Below the pieces are notes generated by a model. It ran no database searches and was not told the origin of the DNA. It was given only the letters and a program-made list of their open reading frames with translations. This document shows positions 61,273 through 64,000 of a stretch of 64,000 nt of DNA, piece by piece. How positions within the stretch are numbered: position 1 is the first letter of the stretch; each line of letters begins with the position of its first letter. Location of the stretch: assembly GCA_002702705.1 (NCBI GenBank), contig PABH01000020.1, positions 182,345 through 246,344 of the forward strand. Reading direction: 5' to 3'. Made by a program: the position numbers and the translations under genes. Source of the DNA: Anaerolineaceae bacterium. Its GTDB lineage: Bacteria; Chloroflexota; Anaerolineae; Anaerolineales; Anaerolineaceae.

Positions 61273-63867
61273 ATGAATATGGATAAGTATACACAAAAAT
61301 CCCAAGAAGCACTGATGAATGCGCAGCAAATTGCTGAAAATTTAAATCATCAAGAAATTGACATTTTTCATTTATTACTAGCCTTAATTCAACAGGAAGA
61401 TGGGGTAGTACCGGCAATTGTTACAAAAGTTTCGGGCAGTGTGCTTGGTTTAAAAGAAGAAATTACAAAAGAATTAGAGAAGCGACCTAAAGTATACGGT
61501 AGCGGTAGCCAAGTTGGTTTATCCCGACAGGTAAGTAATGTTTTAAATGCAGCAGAAAAATTTGCTAAAGGGATGAATGATGATTATGTTTCAACCGAGC
61601 ATATTTTATTAGGTCTGTCTGAATCTTCGGAGAGTAAATTTTTGGCGGGTTACGGATTAACCCGAGATGCGATTTTAAAGGCTTTAACCGAAGTGCGAGG
61701 TTCCCAGCGAGTAACAAATGCCAACCCTGAAGCAACCTATGAAGCGTTGGGTAAATACGGACGTGACTTAACAGACATGGCCCGGCGTGGAAAACTTGAT
61801 CCGGTTATTGGACGGGATGATGAGATCAGACGATTGATCCAGATTTTATCTCGACGAACCAAAAATAACCCGGCATTAATCGGTGAACCTGGCGTTGGAA
61901 AAACAGCGATTGTTGAAGGTTTGGCACAGCGAATTATTAAAGGTGATGTACCAGAAGGATTAAAACGGAAACGCCTGATCCAATTGGATATGAGTGCATT
62001 GGTCGCTGGCGCAAAATATCGTGGTGAGTTTGAAGAACGATTAAAAGCGGTCCTCCAAGAGATTACCTCATCGGAAGGTGAGATCTTATTGTTTGTGGAT
62101 GAAATGCATACCGTTGTGGGTGCCGGAGCTGCTGAAGGTTCGATGGATGCAGGTAATATGTTAAAACCGATGTTAGCCCGCGGTGAACTGCATTTAATTG
62201 GTGCAACTACATTAAACGAATACCATAAGTATATTGAAAAAGACCCGGCCTTAGAACGCCGTTTCCAACCACTTTTAATTGAAGAACCGACTGTTGAAGA
62301 TACGATTTCAATTTTGCGCGGTTTAAAGGAAAAGTATGAAATTCATCACGGTGTACGGATAACCGACCCTGCAACAATTGCAGCTGCTACATTATCTAAT
62401 CGATATATTTCTGATCGGCAGCTACCTGATAAAGCGATTGATTTAATTGATGAGGCGGCAGCTCGATTAAGAACAGAAATCGATTCGAAACCGCAGGTTC
62501 TTGATGAGGTTGATCGAGACATCATGCAACTAGAAATTGAACGAGAAGCATTAAAGAAAGAAAAAGACGAGGCATCGAAGGAGCGGTTGGCATTACTAGA
62601 AAAAGAATTGGCGGATCTAAATGAAAAATCCGCTGAATTACACGCTCGCTGGCTGTCAGAAAAGGAAAGTATTTCCAAACTTCAGACCACGAAAGAAAAA
62701 ATTGAAGAAACAAAACTTCAAATTGAACAAGCCGAACGGCAGTCTAATCTAGAGGAAGCTGCACGACTGCGTTATGGAACACTGCGTGAATTGGAAGAGC
62801 AAATCAAAACCGAAGAACAGCAGATTAACCAATATCAAAATGGCGATGCATTATTAAAAGAAGAAGTTGATGTTGAAGAAATTGCTCAGATTGTTTCGCG
62901 CTGGACTGGCATCCCGATTTCCAAATTAATGGAAGGGGATATGGAAAAACTAGTCAATATGGAATCCCGCTTACGGCAGCGAGTGGTTGGTCAGGATGAT
63001 GCACTGAAATCAGTAGCGAACGCGGTTCGGAGATCAAGAGCGGGATTACAAGACCCGGATCGACCCATTGGTTCCTTTATCTTTTTAGGACCAACTGGTG
63101 TTGGTAAAACTGAACTGGCTCGGGCATTGGCTGAGTTTTTATTTGACGATCCTCGAGCTATGGTACGCATTGATATGAGTGAATATCAGGAAAAACATAC
63201 AGTGTCTCGGCTTGTCGGAGCACCTCCAGGATATATTGGGTATGATGAGGGTGGCCAATTAACAGAGGCAGTTCGAAGACATCCTTATAATGTGGTTTTG
63301 TTTGATGAAATTGAAAAAGCACATCCGGAAGTATTTAATGTGTTATTGCAACTGCTGGATGATGGACGATTAACGGATGGTCAAGGGCGAACCGTTGATT
63401 TTCGAAATACAGTAGTAATTATGACCAGCAATTTGGGCAGCCAGTTATGGATGAACAAAGGTGAAAACAAAGAAGTTACACGCGCAGAAGTAAATGCCTT
63501 GATGCAGACCCACTTCAAACCGGAGTTTATCAACCGGGTGGACGAGATTGTGATTTTCCATCCGTTGAACAAAGAAAACTTGAAACAAATTGTTGAAATT
63601 CAACTGCAGCGGATGAAGAAATTATTGTTAGAGCGTGGATTTACCCTGAAAATTAGTGATGAAGCCAAACAATATCTGGCTGATGTGGGGTATGATCCGG
63701 ATTACGGGGCACGTCCCTTAAAACGCGCCATTCAATACTCTTTGCAGGATCCATTGGCGATGGAAGTTCTTTCCGGTAACATCAAACCGGGTGAAGAAAT
63801 ATTTGTCAACGTAGGACCAAATGGTCTTGAATTTACTCCTGTTATGCAGGAGACCCTGGCAGCATAG
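61273..63867 (+). CDS. clpB: ClpB disaggregase chaperone
   Basis: Hsp100 ATPase that rescues aggregated proteins with DnaK. The 864 residues are complete: N-domain (1-145), AAA1 with Walker A GEPGVGKT and [17 protein letters not shown], the ClpB-specific coiled-coil middle domain (about 400-520), AAA2 with GPTGVGKTE and [13 protein letters not shown], and a C-terminal domain. No ClpP-binding IGL loop was noted in AAA2, as expected for ClpB. GAGGTGA is 5 nt before the ATG. No CIRCE-type operator was found in the 157 nt upstream. Confidence 0.97.
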   Translation: MNMDKYTQKSQEALMNAQQIAENLNHQEIDIFHLLLALIQQEDGVVPAIVTKVSGSVLGLKEEITKELEKRPKVYGSGSQVGLSRQVSNVLNAAEKFAKGMNDDYVSTEHILLGLSESSESKFLAGYGLTRDAILKALTEVRGSQRVTNANPEATYEALGKYGRDLTDMARRGKLDPVIGRDDEIRRLIQILSRRTKNNPALIGEPGVGKTAIVEGLAQRIIKGDVPEGLKRKRLIQLDMSALVAGAKYRGEFEERLKAVLQEITSSEGEILLFVDEMHTVVGAGAAEGSMDAGNMLKPMLARGELHLIGATTLNEYHKYIEKDPALERRFQPLLIEEPTVEDTISILRGLKEKYEIHHGVRITDPATIAAATLSNRYISDRQLPDKAIDLIDEAAARLRTEIDSKPQVLDEVDRDIMQLEIEREALKKEKDEASKERLALLEKELADLNEKSAELHARWLSEKESISKLQTTKEKIEETKLQIEQAERQSNLEEAARLRYGTLRELEEQIKTEEQQINQYQNGDALLKEEVDVEEIAQIVSRWTGIPISKLMEGDMEKLVNMESRLRQRVVGQDDALKSVANAVRRSRAGLQDPDRPIGSFIFLGPTGVGKTELARALAEFLFDDPRAMVRIDMSEYQEKHTVSRLVGAPPGYIGYDEGGQLTEAVRRHPYNVVLFDEIEKAHPEVFNVLLQLLDDGRLTDGQGRTVDFRNTVVIMTSNLGSQLWMNKGENKEVTRAEVNALMQTHFKPEFINRVDEIVIFHPLNKENLKQIVEIQLQRMKKLLLERGFTLKISDEAKQYLADVGYDPDYGARPLKRAIQYSLQDPLAMEVLSGNIKPGEEIFVNVGPNGLEFTPVMQETLAA

Positions 63868-63873
63868 GAAATT

Positions 63874-63906
63874 AAAACCGGATGGAGAAAAAGCCATCCG
63901 GTTTTT
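63874..63906 (+). terminator. Intrinsic terminator after clpB
   Basis: AAAACCGGATGG and CCATCCGGTTTTT with an 8-nt loop, 7 nt after the clpB stop, ending in a T run. Clear rho-independent terminator. Confidence 0.93.
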
Positions 63907-63955
63907 CTTAATAAGACTTTAGTCAGTTGAGCGAGCGAAGCGAGAGAAACAAAAA

Positions 63956-63976
63956 TCCACCCGCTAAGCGGGTGGA
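63956..63976 (+). repeat. 9-bp palindromic hairpin before a gene cut by the right edge
   Basis: TCCACCCGC-TAA-GCGGGTGGA is a perfect hairpin, preceded by the short repeat-like GAGCGAGCGAAGCGAGAG (63930-63946). An ATG with AAAGG upstream follows at 63994 and opens a frame that leaves the window after two codons. The hairpin could be the leader of that gene or a dispersed repeat. Confidence 0.5.
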
Positions 63977-64000
63977 AGACAAAAGGTTAGACCATGAAAA

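Noticed and set aside
62346..62713. Minus-strand open frames inside clpB
   Set aside because: Shadows of a highly conserved coding region; no start signals.
1..64000. CRISPR arrays, insertion sequences, prophage or integrase genes
   Set aside because: No regularly spaced direct repeats, transposases, integrases or phage structural genes were seen.

Overview
The window is AT-rich, densely coded bacterial chromosome. The gene families point to a member of the Chloroflexota, most likely class Anaerolineae. The clues are lipoproteins and membrane proteins with Thr/Pro linkers, a zinc-ribbon protein with repeated PDWL boxes next to a glutamate-mutase-L-like ATPase, a MalT-like LAL regulator, BMP-type nucleoside transport, and sugar ABC operons with a ROK regulator. 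This assignment rests on family content only; no 16S gene or other marker is present. Many genes have a -10 box 5-7 nt before the start codon, which suggests leaderless mRNAs. Others have good Shine-Dalgarno sites.

0-10.6 kb: uvrC (cut by the left edge), a gamma-glutamyltranspeptidase, a nucleoside deaminase and selD form a minus-strand operon. selD carries an in-frame TGA at its catalytic Cys position. A plus-strand trio follows: PyrK-like protein, PIG-L deacetylase and a degenerate PyrD-like protein. Next is a minus-strand operon read from a Trp-type T-box leader: a SelW-like CxxU selenoprotein with a second in-frame TGA, then trpS, then dtd. The two selenoprotein genes, each with a plausible SECIS hairpin just after its TGA, are the strongest discovery here. 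They would be mis-called as truncated genes by a standard gene finder.

10.6-24.5 kb: an initiating sugar-phosphate transferase, an orphan BMP-like lipoprotein, a small HAD phosphatase, an SH3b membrane protein and a phosphohexomutase are followed by a tight minus-strand cluster (24516 to 15581). The cluster encodes a PIG-L deacetylase, several membrane proteins, the PDWL-repeat zinc-ribbon protein, a GlmL/MutL-like ATPase, a barrel-sandwich-type protein and an LPTTG-tailed protein. Most have no assigned function, and together they look like one undescribed membrane-associated system.

24.5-36.6 kb: mixed housekeeping and accessory genes. These are a BrkB/YihY membrane protein, a secreted protein whose frame is broken at a run of nine A, a radical SAM DNA-repair-type protein, L-serine dehydratase, an MFS exporter, polyphosphate kinase 2, an acyltransferase, an SGNH-like secreted protein, a GT-C type membrane protein and tRNA-Met(CAU).

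36.6-54.1 kb: two transport operons on the minus strand. The first is a BMP-type nucleoside or nucleobase ABC transporter with a two-subunit molybdenum hydroxylase and a CodA-like amidohydrolase, likely nucleobase uptake plus oxidation and deamination. The second is a sugar ABC transporter behind a ROK regulator. Between them is a divergent pair: an NTPase with a winged-helix domain, and a lipoprotein fused through a membrane helix to an APH-like kinase.

54.1-64 kb: a YfbK-type VWA lipoprotein, a CPBP protease, a small lipoprotein and two small proteins, a MalT-like LAL regulator, clpB with its terminator, and the first codons of a further gene.
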